DNA of 62,500 bases from Mesostigma viride. Taxonomy: Eukaryota; Streptophyta; Mesostigmatophyceae; Mesostigmatales; Mesostigmataceae. The stretch spans positions 2,501 to 65,000 of the forward strand of contig RPFO01001269.1 of NCBI GenBank assembly GCA_009746045.1, written 5' to 3'. A program made the position numbers and the translations under genes. Each line of letters starts with the position of its first letter. Position 1 is the stretch's first letter. The notes beneath the pieces were generated by a model. It had not been told where the DNA came from. It did not search any database and saw only the letters and a program-made list of their open reading frames with translations. Positions 43,202 through 54,018 of this stretch are shown here, piece after piece.

Positions 43202-43917
43202 CCGGGTGTAACAACCAAATGTTACATCCAAAGTTTTCCTACTGTTGATCTTACTTTGAGTTTTTTGGGACAATTATTTAGAAAAGTTATGAGGCTTCGA
43301 AGTATGATTAGTATTGGGCCTGCTGAGACTTGTCGAATTATTGTTCTACCCTCATTGGTCGTGGCCTGATCCACGTGGGGTACTTTGAATGGCCTAGTTC
43401 AGCCAGTTATAGATTCTCTTTAAGACTTTTGTACCTGGTGGATTTTCTTCCCGGTCACGGAGATTCTGTAGTGCTGGCCTTGTGTTGTTTTGTGAATTTA
43501 GAGGACAGGATCTTACCTTGAGTGCTTCCTCGCATTTGATTGGTCCTTACGGATTAGGATTGAGCTGACTCTGCATGCACGATGACCTTTATCCTGTTTG
43601 TGCATGGAGGTCGTGGAGGGAAGCTTACGTGGGAGCCAAACCTATGGTGTAATTCAAGGATTTCCTTGTTTCATCAAGCAATCAGCCCTTGCTCAAAGTC
43701 AACTATTACTTCAACAGATAGTCGACTTGGAAACAACTTGTCTGTTGTGTCTAACAAGGGTGGGGACTCAATCCCTCAACTGTTGAAGTTTCATCTTCAT
43801 TGCTGCTCTGGACGTGAGGTTATCTGTCAAGACTCTAACCCAGGTATGAAGATCTTTTCACGCTAATGCTTATACTGAGGCTGTTGCAAACACAACATTT
43901 TTAGTCGTTACACCGGG
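43202..43917 (+). mobile_element. solo LTR of the gypsy group with CCGGG duplication
   Basis: TGTAACAACC (43207) to TTTTTAGTCGTTACA (43912), 706 bp, is flanked by CCGGG at 43202-43206 and 43913-43917. Ends and internal blocks match the LTRs at 7238-8025, including GTTATGAGG and the 33-base G-box block at 43349-43381, but overall divergence is high. It therefore belongs to a sister subfamily. A solo LTR with intact duplication arises by recombination between the two LTRs of a full element. Confidence 0.88.
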
Positions 43918-44450
43918 CTATGTGCCATGCACATGTACTCCCAACGGAGTCATGTTACTAATGAATGAATGAATGACTAATGAATGAATGAATGAATGAA
44001 TGAATGAATGAATGAATGAATGAATGAATGAATGAATGAATGAATGAATGAATGAATGAATGAATGAATGAATGAATGAATGAATGAATGAATGAATGAA
44101 TGAATGAATGAATGAATGAATGAATGAATGAATGAATGAATGAATGAATGAATGAATGAATGAATGAATGAATGAATGAATGAATGAATGAATGAATGAA
44201 TGAATGAATGAATGAATGAATGAATGAATGAATGAATGAATGAATGAATGAATGAATGAATGAATGAATGAATGAATGAATGAATGAATGAATGAATGAA
44301 TGAATGAATGAATGAATGAATGAATGAATGAATGAATGAATGAATGAATGAATGAATGAATGAATGAATGAATGAATGAATGAATGAATGAATGAATGAA
44401 TGAATGAATGAATGAATGAATGAATGAATGAATGAATGAATGAATGAATT
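43913..44450 (+). repeat. LINE-A 3' end followed by a 490-bp (ATGA)n array
   Basis: GGGCTATGTGCCATGCACAT and the stem-loop ACTCC-CAAC-GGAGT at 43937-43950 end a plus-strand LINE-A insertion. From 43959 the tail is (ATGA)n for about 120 units, interrupted only once near 43977. The array probably grew from the LINE tail. Confidence 0.85.
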
Positions 44451-44454
44451 TATT

Positions 44455-45415
44455 TTTGAGCTACTATCTGCTCATTTTATAGTTATGTTGCGGCGGGCTC
44501 AAAGGGGGCCGATCTGGGCCGCCTGTAGCGTAGCTCTACCGTATGTCACCTACACCATGTAAGGTGCTTGTTGTTACTTAGTAGGACTAGAGAGAAGGGG
44601 ACCGGCGGTGCGCCGGTACTAGTGCCTACTGGCAACCGTGCCCGCCCTTGATTGAGGGGGGCGCGGCGCCTTGAGACATGTGCTTTGTTTTCCATTTTCA
44701 CACCGTACTTAGAGTGGTGTGGTGAACGTAGGGAGGCCTTTTTGCAGCTCGCAACTTTCCAATGTGAGGAAAGGTGGGCTGGCCGCTAGGGGGGCCGCTT
44801 TGCGGCCACTATGGCTGCTACGCCCAATGTAAGTCGACGCTGCGAGCCTCCCCGTGTTACGGAGAGGTGACCCGCTGTTGTTCAAAATATTGGTGAAGGG
44901 TCAGTGAGGTGCGCTGGTCCTAGGGTGTTCCCCCATGGCGCTGGGGTGCGCCGGCTGGGCTCAAGTTGGGAGCCCGTAGTGACTTGAATTTTGAAAGTCA
45001 ATGAAGAGGGAAGGCGGTTTTTAGAGAAGGCGGGTTTTGGCGGAGAGCCCTGTGATTAAGGACAGTGCGAGGTGACGAGCCCTGAAGGAAGCGCTAGATT
45101 TGCCCTCGGGTAAAGTGTCCGCCGGGGATTTTTTATCCCTGTAGCAGCGTGCACGGGGGAAGCAGGGCGTTTTTCATAAAGACGGGGGTCAAAAGAAACC
45201 AGAGGCGGAGGAGGGTGCACCAATGGCAGCGGCTGCCGTGGGTCGGGGGGGTCCTGTCCGGCGAGCAGGCCCCTTCTGCCCTTGGCGATAAGGGAGAGCT
45301 GGTGGGAAGCAGCGGTAAACCGTGGGTATTCATGCGCACTTACAAAAATCTGGTTAAGAAACTCTACAGTGCCCGGCAAGCCTGGAAAAAAGATTCGAGG
45401 GGGGCGCGTGAAAAC
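44455..45415 (-). repeat. repeat X, copy 1 (uninterrupted)
   Basis: An approximately 960-bp repeat whose minus strand runs from GTTTTCACGCGCCCCCCTCG to GAGCAGATAG...CTCAAAAA. It is homologous to 46956-47022 joined to 56673-57615 and partly to 45889-46195. Here TTAA at 45354-45357 is intact, giving the empty version of the site used by the Kolobok element in the other copy. There is no supported ORF. The A-rich end suggests a retrotransposed sequence; the family is unknown. Confidence 0.85.
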
Positions 45416-45420
45416 GTCGT

Positions 45421-45710
45421 AGGAAGGCATGCACTCCAATGGACCTTAGCTTCAGCACCTATGAATGAATGAATGAATGAATGAATGAATGAATGAATGA
45501 ATGAATGAATGAATGAATGAATGAATGAATGAATGAATGAATGAATGAATGAATGAATGAATGAATGAATGAATGAATGAATGAATGAATGAATGAATGA
45601 ATGAATGAATGAATGAATGAATGAATGAATGAATGAATGAATGAATGAATGAATGAATGAATGAATGAATGAGTAGGTGCTGAAGCTAAGGTCCATTTGA
45701 GTGCCTTCCT
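45421..45710. repeat. (ATGA)n array between inverted arms of repeat Y
   Basis: Left arm 45421-45460 and right arm 45675-45710 are inverted copies (AGGTGCTGAAGCTAAGGTCC ... GCCTTCCT). Between them lie about 53 ATGA units (45461-45673). The ORF of repeated His-Ser-Phe-Ile on the minus strand is an artefact of the array. Confidence 0.88.
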
Positions 45711-46390
45711 ATCAGAGAAACAAGTTTATTACAATAAGTGTGTGCAGGCTAAGTTTAACAGTTGAGCCTAGCCACACCCTCAAAATCATTGTACAAGTCA
45801 TATATATATTGTAAAGTTAGGCCAGTTCACCATGCTGGGGCCCAGCACATGCCCCCTTGGCCCAATCTTGTCCCCCAACAGCAGCGAGGGTGGGTGGGTG
45901 GGAGCTGCAAAAAGGCCTCCCTACGTTCACCACACCACTCTAAGTACGGTGTGAAAATGGAAAACAAAGCACATGTCTCAAGGCGCTGCGCCCCCCTCAA
46001 CCAAGGGCGGGCACGGTTGCCAGTAGGCACTAGTACCGGCGCACCGCCGGTCCCCTTCTCTCTAGTCCTAAGTAACAACAAGCACCTTACAGGGTGTAGG
46101 TGACGTACGGTAGAGCTACGCTACAGGCGGCAGATCGGCCCCCTTTGAGCCCGCTGCAACATAACTATAAAATGAGCAGATAGCTCAAAAAATAGGTGCT
46201 GAAGCTAAGGTCCATTGGAGTGCCTTCCTACCAGAGAAACAAGTTTATTACAATAAGTGTGTGCAGGCTTTAAGAGTTGAGCCTAGCCACACCCTCAAAA
46301 TCATTGTAGAAGTCATTGTCAAGTTAGGCCAGTTCACCGTGCTGGGGCCCAGCACATGCCCCCTTGGTCCAATCTTGTCCCACATCACCA
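45675..46390 (+). repeat. repeat Y, two copies around a partial repeat X
   Basis: Repeat Y copies at 45675-45885 and 46194-46385 share AACAAGTTTATTACAATAAG, GAGCCTAGCCACACCCTCAA and GGGGCCCAGCACATGCCCCC. Between them, 45889-46193 is a truncated repeat X (from GGGAGCTGCAAAAAGGCCTC to the CTCAAAAAA end). The second repeat Y begins directly after that A-run, so repeats X and Y may be parts of one larger element. Confidence 0.75.
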
Positions 46391-46887
46391 TCTCTGGCCA
46401 CGTCCCAGGCCGTTTGCAGCCCGGCTGGTGGTAGGAACGCAACCACTTGGAATGCTGGGCTCTTGTTGGCATGATGATGCCCCCCTTCCCACCCCCGTGT
46501 GGCCGCTACGGTCTCCCGGCGGACGCAGGGCGGAGCCACATGCGTTCCCCTTCTTATTAGAGGGGCGCATCCCAGTGCTGCCGCTTTAGGACTTATGCCA
46601 TAGGTCTGGGAACGTCTCCAGCTCACCCAACCACCATCACCAGCCCACCGGCGAAGCCGCTGGGATTTCCCGAGGGTAGAGCCACTGCCACTGGCTCTAG
46701 GCCTCTATTACCCCCCATCGTGGTGATAATGATGGCTGCGGACCTCCTAGCGCCAAGGCTCACCATCGCCATGGTGTCACGAGCCTTGGCGCAGCTGCAG
46801 CCGAGTGGAGCTTTATTATTATGGTATATAATGCATTTTCTTAAAACAAATCCGAACCGCACTACCGGGTTCCACACGCACCCCCCC
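46391..46887. other. stretch without a supported gene
   Basis: No domain or element recognised. Confidence 0.4.
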
Positions 46888-46976
46888 TCGAGGGGGGCGC
46901 GTGAAAACGGCAAAGGCAAAGCGGAGCCTGCCGCCTTTGGGCGGGCGTAGCGGAGGTTTTCACGCGCCCCCCTCGA
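46888..46976. repeat. hairpin: 21-bp perfect inverted repeat around 47 bases
   Basis: Arms 46888-46908 and 46956-46976 are perfect complements (TCGAGGGGGGCGCGTGAAAA...). The right arm is the start of repeat X copy 2, and the same sequence marks the start of copy 1 at 45395-45415. The left arm is an extra inverted copy of that terminus. Confidence 0.85.
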
Positions 46977-47202
46977 AATTTTTTTTCCACTGAGGCTTGC
47001 CAGGCAATGTAGCATTTCTTAAGGGGTCCGGGCGGACCGGAATTATTTCGCGCCAAAAAATTCCTGCCGGTACCGAAAGTGACTCCGGACCACAGAAATT
47101 CGCAATGCGAAATGGAAAGTGTGTGCGGGGTGGAAATGGCGGACAGTTGCGCGGACGTAGAGCTGGAAGTTGATTGTCAATTGAAGCTGTACGTGTGGAT
47201 CA

Positions 47203-47490
47203 TTGCGTAAAAATAATTTGTTGGACGTCCCGCTAATCCCAATTCTGGGTAGGAAATGGCTTATTAATCGCCCAGCTGCAGAGGATCACCGCCCCCCGCA
47301 AACGGTGGACGCCTCTAACAAAGCATTCAGGCACGCCGCATACCGGCATTTTGCCAAAGAAATGAAATGGTTTGACGAGAAGGGCGGAGCGAAAAAGTTG
47401 CCCGAAGAGGTAGAGACGATCATTCATGAACGCTGGCCCGACGCCGGGGGGGAATACGCCGGCTTCAAACCGTCCAGGGCTCGCAAGTAG
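47203..47490 (+). CDS. small ORF of the Kolobok element, P2X7-tail-like
   Basis: Up to 95 codons, start uncertain (no ATG at 47203). The C-terminal half, NKAFRHAAYRHFAKEMKWFD, KKLPEEVETIIHERWPDAGG and EYAGFKPSR, resembles the conserved block found in the P2X7-receptor cytoplasmic domain and in many repeat-associated proteins (aromatic-rich helix, P-x2-V-x2-I, F/WP...YxGF). The cysteines typical of that domain are missing here. It may be a separate protein or the first exon of the transposase. Confidence 0.45.
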   Translation: MRKNNLLDVPLIPILGRKWLINRPAAEDHRPPQTVDASNKAFRHAAYRHFAKEMKWFDEKGGAKKLPEEVETIIHERWPDAGGEYAGFKPSRARK

Positions 47491-47535
47491 TAGATTTTGA
47501 CCCCGGCCAGCACGTCAGAGCATTAGTGCAATATC

Positions 47536-48416
47536 ATGGGCAGAAATAGGGGATCGCAAGCTCAACGTGAGCGTAGGGAGAAAGAAAGCGCAGCACACGA
47601 ATCCGGGGTGGAGCTGCCTGCGCCTGTTGAGGAGCGCAGGGGTCGAGGCAGGCCGCCGGGGACTACAAATGAGGCCAAACGTCGTGGTGGGCGGCCTCGT
47701 AAGTCCGCGGATGAGCAGACTCGGGCAGAATGGGTTGCTAGCGCGGGGGTGGAAGGACTGACGGCGACAGCTGGTGGCGATTCGGGTGGTGCTCCATCTG
47801 TCGAGGATGAGGGAGTGCTGCCCGGTGCGGAGCGAGCGAGGAATCCTCCACATCACTACCGGCCGTCGCCCAAGAAAGTGCTGCCGCATGGTAAACAAGT
47901 CAAAATTGACGTCGTGCTGCCTCCCGTTGTCGAGGACAAGGGCTTGCCTTTTGATATGCCCCGGCTTATTGTGGATTCTTGTGGGCTGGAGGCCATGGCT
48001 GCCGCCCTCCCGTGCCCATGCTGTTTAGGGTTCACTCTCAAGCTGGGCATGCTGGAGAAGCCAAAGCGCGATGCGGGCAGCTGCTCGGATGTTGTGCTGT
48101 GGTGCACCAATCCCTTTTGCAAGCCCAGGCTGAGCACGGCCCCGGATGGGAGGGGAAAGGGTGCGGGTGCAATGAGAATGAGCCGTGGTGGCAGCCTTTT
48201 CCCCTTCTTCAGCCCAACTCAGATTTGAGGCTTGGTGTGAGGCGCAATGCTTGTAGCAGCCTGCTGGCGTGTGCAGGTGTGCTCTTTGGCTTGTCCCGCC
48301 AACAGCTTGTGCGTCTCTCCGTCGTGCTTGGCATTAGGTTCCCACATGGGCACGACACGTGGGATAAGGATGTGCGTGCTGTGGAGCAGCTAGGTGGTCA
48401 TGGAGCATCTGATTGA
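47536..48416 (+). pseudogene. Kolobok transposase, N-terminal part (AT-hooks, zinc pair)
   Basis: Opens MGRNRGSQAQRERREKESAA. Two AT-hook-like motifs, RGRGRPPG (about 47640-47665) and RRGGRPRK (about 47680-47703), suggest minor-groove DNA binding. Then PRLIVDSCGLEAMAAALPCP, CCLGFTLKLGML and VVLWCTNPFC match the start of the Mutator/Kolobok transposase domain (IVD..., CPxC, ...CxxxxC). Around 48190 the homologous frame shifts by one, through a short intron or an indel. It continues VRRNACSSLLACAGVLFGLS and LSVVLGIRFPHGHDTWD, after which frame evidence weakens up to the hAT structure at 48494. Confidence 0.75.
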
Positions 48417-48905
48417 GGTGATCAAGGAGAACAGATCGAGTGGCGGTACGAGAGATGGAGATGAAGTGCAAGCGGTTCAAGATGGATGGGAAGCAGTGTA
48501 CAATTATGCGCCGTATTATACGGTATTATACGGTATAATACTTCATGCGCTGGATTTAGCGCATAATTTTTTATACTTATGCGTTTGAGCGTATTACGAC
48601 GCATAATGACGCATAATCACATATAATGCCGTATTTTCCGCGGTTTTTTTACGTTTTGCGCGGCTAGGATGCCAGAACGACAGGGCAACGATTTGAAGCC
48701 ACAGATTTAGTATCTCTACTAAGTTCTGACCCGTCTGAACTTTCACAATTCGACGCGATCTTATTTTGAAATTTCAGTCGGGTACGTACTGCCCACTTCA
48801 CGGCCCCTTTTTTGGGCGGGAATCTGAAGAAATGCAAGGCTTAAGAACTGCGAGCTTTGTTGGCAAAGGCAGAATTGTCACCCGGCCGCAGGCCGCACGT
48901 GAGAA

Positions 48906-50349
48906 TTGCGAGCAAAAATGTCAATGTCTGACGAGGATCGTGCAATGTCTGACGAGGATGGCGAAGACGTCGACTTGTCAAGAACAACGGTGTGGACGTA
49001 CATCACCAAGCACAGAATTGCCAAGGGCAACAAGCTGACCAACAACTACGAAATGACCTGCAGCCGATGTTACCATGGTTGGAGTGGCAGCACGAGCAGG
49101 GCAACTGCGCATTTTCTTGGAGGGGACTTTGCCCACTCGGCTGGAGTCAGTCCCTGCTCGAAGCCGCCCACCGAGCTGCGGCCACGCCTGCTCCAGGCGA
49201 AGCTGCAAACCACCAGGAGGAAGGCGGTTCGTGCCCGCCGTGAGCAGGAGTGCATCGCAGAAGAGAGGCACATGGCTCTCGCCGATGATGACAACGACAA
49301 CGGCCTCATCGGAGATGAAGAGGACATCGACGTCGACGAGAACGGCGAACAGCTGCCGACCTTCCTGCGAGGTGCCGGGCCCGCAGCTGCACTTGGCAAA
49401 CGCAGGTCGTCCGCCTCCGGCTGCAGGGGCTCCGGTTCGACCGGACGTGCAACTGCTGACGTCGTCGAGATCAAGTCATCTCAGCCGGCACTGCGCCAGC
49501 AGACCATGGCCGCGGCTGTCGGGCTGGGAAAGCCCGCCATCGACAAGCTGCTTTGCAAGGGGTTTATGTCGGCCGGTATCCCATTCAACGTTGTGAATAA
49601 CGCGCATTTCAAAGCTGCTCTGTCCGCCATCAGCCGAGGAGGGGTGCAGTACCTGGCGCCAAGCTCTCAGACCATGCGGACCCGGGACGCACCCCTCGTT
49701 GCCAAGGACTTGGAGAGGGACGTCAAGGAGAAGACCCAGCTGGCCACAGGCACGGGAGGGACGTTCATCACGGATGGCTGGAAAGACTGCAGTCGCGAAT
49801 CTCACATCATGAACGTCTTCCATCTGCCCACCTTTACATACTTCATCGGATCCAACAACGTGACGGGGCAGGTGAAGTCTGCTGAATTCATGGCAGACCT
49901 GGCAGAGCCTCACATCTTGGCCGTCGGCGCAGCGAACGCCGTGCAGGTGATTACGGACACCACAACATCCATGGAGAACATGAAGAAACTCCTCGAGGCA
50001 TCATTCCCGCACATCATCATCTCCAGGTGCTGTGCCCACTCGCTGGATCGACCTGTGTTTCGAGGACATCGGCAAGGAGCCAGAGGTGGACAGGGTCCTG
50101 ACACAAGTGAACACGGTGGTGGTATTCGTGCTGGGGCACGAGAAGATCAACAGTTTTTTCATGGGCCTGGACAAGATCGCCAAGACTCTCAAGAAGTACG
50201 CCGACACCCGCTTTGGCACCAGGTATATCGCTGTGATTTCATGAGTTATATCCACAATTTGCTACGCCCTCTTTTTTCTCATCATCTTCGCTTAATTCTG
50301 CTAGTTTATCATCGCTTTAATTGAGACACAATCATACTGTTGTTGGCGA
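48906..50349 (+). pseudogene. hAT transposase exon 1, broken inverted copy
   Basis: Almost identical to the minus-strand gene at 52715-54018, with a 15-base tandem insertion near 49420. A 4-base insertion near 50045 (after CCACTCGCTGG) shifts the frame just after the RCCAHSLD motif. Homology stops at 50349 within intron 1, so exons 2-4 and the dimerisation domain are missing. It cannot make a full transposase. Confidence 0.88.
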
Positions 50350-50424
50350 ATGTAAACGTGCGCATGCATAATTGTGTGTATGTGTGTATATATGTGGCTT
50401 TATATTGGTTATGTTTACTTGGGT

Positions 50425-50690
50425 GCCTTCACTTTGATGCAAGTAATTATATATTTTAATATATATATGTGGCTGTGCATGCACGCAAATACTACAGTAG
50501 TATACAATTAATGCATGTAGTATGTTTTCATGGTGCGATGCTATGTGAATATACTGAGCTGCATGTGACTACAGGTGTGCACACCATGTGACTCGTGGTG
50601 TGCATTAATTAATTAATTAACTGAATTAAAATTAATTAATATTAATTAATCTCGTGTCCCCGTTGGGGGACCACGGACGGCACTGAAGTC
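50425..50690 (-). repeat. LINE 3' remnants between the hAT arms
   Basis: 50436-50470 matches the 3' end of the RING-LINE (AAGTAATTATATTTTAATATA type). 50604-50655 is (TTAA)n-rich, followed by GTCCCC-GTTG-GGGGAC at 50656-50671. This is a stem-loop with the LINE-A loop sequence but different stem pairs. Confidence 0.55.
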
Positions 50691-50804
50691 CCCAACTAAG
50701 ATAGTGCATGTGGTGTGCATCTGCAAGTGTGCATAGTACTGTATTCACAATTGTGTATATTTCCAGGAATAGTTGTCTCACTTAATAACTGAAATTTGTC
50801 GGGA

Positions 50805-51090
50805 CCGTGCAGTGGGCCAGCATGGGGCTAACATGTTAAACATGGCCAGCGCTAACTAGGGGACCATGCATGCAGTGGGCCAGCGCCCAGCATGGGGCCA
50901 ACATGTTTTTAAAAAGGCCAGCACTAACTAGGGGACCGTGCATGCAGTGGGCCAGCATGGGGCAACATGGTAAAAAGGCCAGCAATAACTAGGGGACCGT
51001 GCAGTGGGCCAGCAAGGGGCCAACATGTTAAACATGGCCAGCACTAACTAGGGGACCATGCAGTGGGCCAGCATAGGGCCAACATATTAA
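50805..51090 (+). repeat. minisatellite, about 55-65 bp x 5
   Basis: Units share CTAACTAGGGGACC(G/A)TGCA, GTGGGCCAGCATGGGGC and AACATGTTAAA, with small length differences between units. Confidence 0.85.
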
Positions 51091-51464
51091 ACACATCATC
51101 AATTCAAATACCACACATGTGGTAGTTGACTATTGCATGCTGCCCTTGCCATGGTGCAACTGTTTTCTGCAGGCTCATAAACAACACCTCACTAGTCACA
51201 GACAATCAGTCTTGATAAATGTGTGCGCTATAGTGTAGAAGCCATGCATCAAAGCATTGCTATTGAGCCTCAAGCGGTGTGCAGATGAGACCTCCCACCA
51301 TCCACCAACTCCCGGTCGCCTGAGGTCAAGCAGCCCTGGCATATTATGGCCAGTGGCCACCCAGCAAATGGATAGCCATGACCAGGAGCTAGCAGGGCTC
51401 TACGGCCTCTACCCCACTCAGTGAGTCGGCATCAATCCTTTAGGTGCGAGCTCACATTAAAGCT

Positions 51465-54018
51465 TTACTCCCATGGAATAACCGTGTTCTGATCGTCGTA
51501 ATCCTTGATGGCGTCAATCGCGCGGAGGTTGTGGTGCACGTAGATGAGGCGGTTGTGGTTGACATGCGTCAGGCGGTTTCGCTTGAGCGACTTGATCCAG
51601 CCGGCTTCGCTGTTGACACGCTCGACAGAGCCCGAGGAGACCGGCTGGGCCAGCACCTTGATCGCCACCTCCTGCAGCTCGGGCGTGGAGCCGCCCCAGG
51701 TGCGCCACCACTGGTACGGCACCATGCCCGGCGCCTGTGCCTGCCTCTTGCAGTCGCTCTGTGCAAATGCACCCTGCTGGTCGGTGTATTGCTCGTACTG
51801 CTTGATGGCCAGGTCGAAGGCTGCCTTGTCGCCCAGATGAATCTTGTCAATGCACGCGTGGAGGCCATCTGTCACCTGAGCAGGAGAGGGATAGTACGAT
51901 GGGGGAAATAGTGGCAGTGCAATTAAGGATTGCAAAGAGGTTAGAGGACGTCTATTCAGGAACTGACAACGAAGGCTTCAGCCCTTCAATACCAATTTCC
52001 CACACATTGCTCAAAAGCCAAAATTAGCCATGGACTAATAACAAATAGCGTGCCATGAAGAAAAATAAGAATTACTTAGCCATTTACTCACTTCCTTGAT
52101 GGTATATTGTGCGTGGTCAGGGCCCCAGTACTTGGGATTGAGCGCGTAGCCAGCGGCGTGGATGATGGAATGCATGTAATCCCAGCGCCTGCGCACGAGG
52201 ACCTGCAGCTGCTTGGACAGGTCTTTGTGCAGCCCGCGAATGTCTTGCACAGCCTTGAGGAGCTCGTACATCATGTAGTACAGCTCGCCTGTTGCTGGCT
52301 TGTCGCTGTCGAAAATCTTGAGCACGAGCTTCATGGGCTTGAAAATGTCAACCAGCATGCGCACGCCGGACCAGAACTGCGGGCTGCCCACAATATCCTG
52401 GACGTACCTGCGTGAACGCGGGCCACCACTTCTGCGCCTCGGCATACTTCACCAACTCTTCGTCCTCGAAGGTGACCATGAGCCGGGTCTTGGCGTCGTG
52501 AACGCTCTCCGCCGAGTAAAACCTGAAGCAGCAATGCCATGAAAAAAATGATGCCATCGTCACAACTGTGAAAATGGAATTAGTAACACGCCAACAACAG
52601 TATGATTGTGTCTCAATTAAAGCAATGATAAACTAGCAGAATTAAGCGAAGATGATGAGAAAAAAGAGGGCGTAGCAAATTGTGGATATAACTCATGAAA
52701 TCACAGCGATATACCTGGTGCCAAAGCGGGTGTCGGCGTACTTCTTGAGAGTCTTGGCGCTCTTGTCCAGGCCCATGAAAAAACTGTTGATCTTCTCGTG
52801 CCCCAGCACGAATACCACCACCGTGTTCACTTGTGTCAGGACCCTGTCCACCGCTGGCTCCTTGCCGATGTCCTCGAAACACAGGTCCAGCGAGTGGGCA
52901 CAGCACCTGGAGATGATGATGTGCGGGAATGATGCCTCGAGGAGTTTCTTCATGTTCTCCATGGATGTTGTGGTGTCCGTAATCACCTGCACGACGTTCG
53001 CTGCGCCGACGGCCAAGATGTGAGGCTCTGCCAGGTCTGCCATGAATTCAGCAGACTTCACCTGCCCCGTCACGTGGTCGGATCCGATGAAGTATGTAAA
53101 GGTGGGCAGATGGAAGACGTTCATGATGTGAGATTCGCGACTGCAGTCTTTCCAGCCATCCGTGATGAACGTCCCTCCCGTGCCTGTGGCCAGCTGGGTC
53201 TTCTCCTTGACGTCCCTCTCCAAGTCCTTGGCAACGAGGGGTGCGTCCCGGGTCCGCATGGTCTGAGAGCTTGGCGCCAGGTACTGCACCCCTCCTCGGC
53301 TGATGGCGGACAGAGCAGCTTTGAAATGCGCGTTATTCACAACGTTGAATGGGATACCGGCCGACATAAACCCCTTGCAAAGCAGCTTGTCGATGGCGGG
53401 CTTTCCCAGCCCGACAGCCGCGGCCATGGTCTGCTGGCGCAGTGCCGGCTGAGATGACTTGATCTCGACGACGTCAGCAGTTGCACGTCCGGTCGAACCG
53501 GAGCCGGAGGCGGACGACCTGCGTTTGCCAAGTGCAGATGCGGGCCCGGCACCTCGCAGGAAGGTCGGCAGCTGTTCGCCGTTCTCGTCGACGTCGATGT
53601 CCTCTTCATCTCCGATGAGGCCGTTGTCGTTGTCATCATCGGCGCGAGCCATGTGCCTCTCTTCTGCGATGCACTCCTGCTCACGGCGGGCACGAACCGC
53701 CTTCCTCCTGGTGGTTTGCAGCTTCGCCTGGAGCAGGCGTGGCCGCAGCTCGGTGGGCGGCTTCGAGCAGGGACTGACTCCAGCCGAGTGGGCAAAGTCC
53801 CCTCCAAGAAAATGCGCAGTTGCCCTGCTCGTGCTGCCACGCCAAGCATGGTAACATCGGCTGCAGGTCATTTCGTAGTTGTTGGTCAGCTTGTTGCCCT
53901 TGGCAATTCTGTGCTTGGTGATGTACGTCCACACCGTTGTTCTTGACAAGTCGACGTCTTCGCCATCCTCGTCAGACATTGCACGATCCTCGTCAGACAT
54001 TGACATTTTTGCTCGCAA
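51465..54018 (-). CDS. hAT transposase, four-exon gene
   Basis: Exon model on the minus strand: 54018-52715, 52522-52408, about 52376-52092, 51875-51465. The joins 1-2 and 3-4 have standard CAG|GT or GTGAGT donors and CAG acceptors. The exon 2-3 gap would be only 31 bases and may be an indel. Exon 1 has a BED-type zinc finger (CSRCYHAW...; TAHFLGGDFAHSAGVSPC), an acidic linker, TGGTFITDGWKDCSRESHIM with an expected catalytic Asp, VITDTTTSMENMKKLLEASF and IISRCCAHSLDLCFEDIGK. Exon 3 has FKPMKLVLKIFDSDKPATGE and RRRWDYMHSIIHAAGYALNP. Exon 4 ends with the hAT dimerisation domain, SSGSVERVNSEAGWIKSLKR and NRLIYVHHNLRAID. No stop breaks it. The 3' terminal inverted repeat was not found. Confidence 0.85.

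Noticed and set aside
43202-43917. Full-length second gypsy element
   Set aside because: Only one LTR is present, with matching CCGGG on both sides and no internal domain.
45364-45696. Protein of repeated His-Ser-Phe-Ile
   Set aside because: Produced by the (ATGA)n microsatellite; no domain outside the array.
50805-51090. CRISPR-like array
   Set aside because: Units are contiguous minisatellite copies with no unique spacers, in a eukaryotic transposon context.
52408-52445. Extension of hAT exon 3 into 52408-52445 as the main frame
   Set aside because: Exon 2 covers these bases in another frame with better homology (KYAEAQKWWPAF), so only one of the two readings can be used; the exon 2 reading also keeps phase with exon 1.
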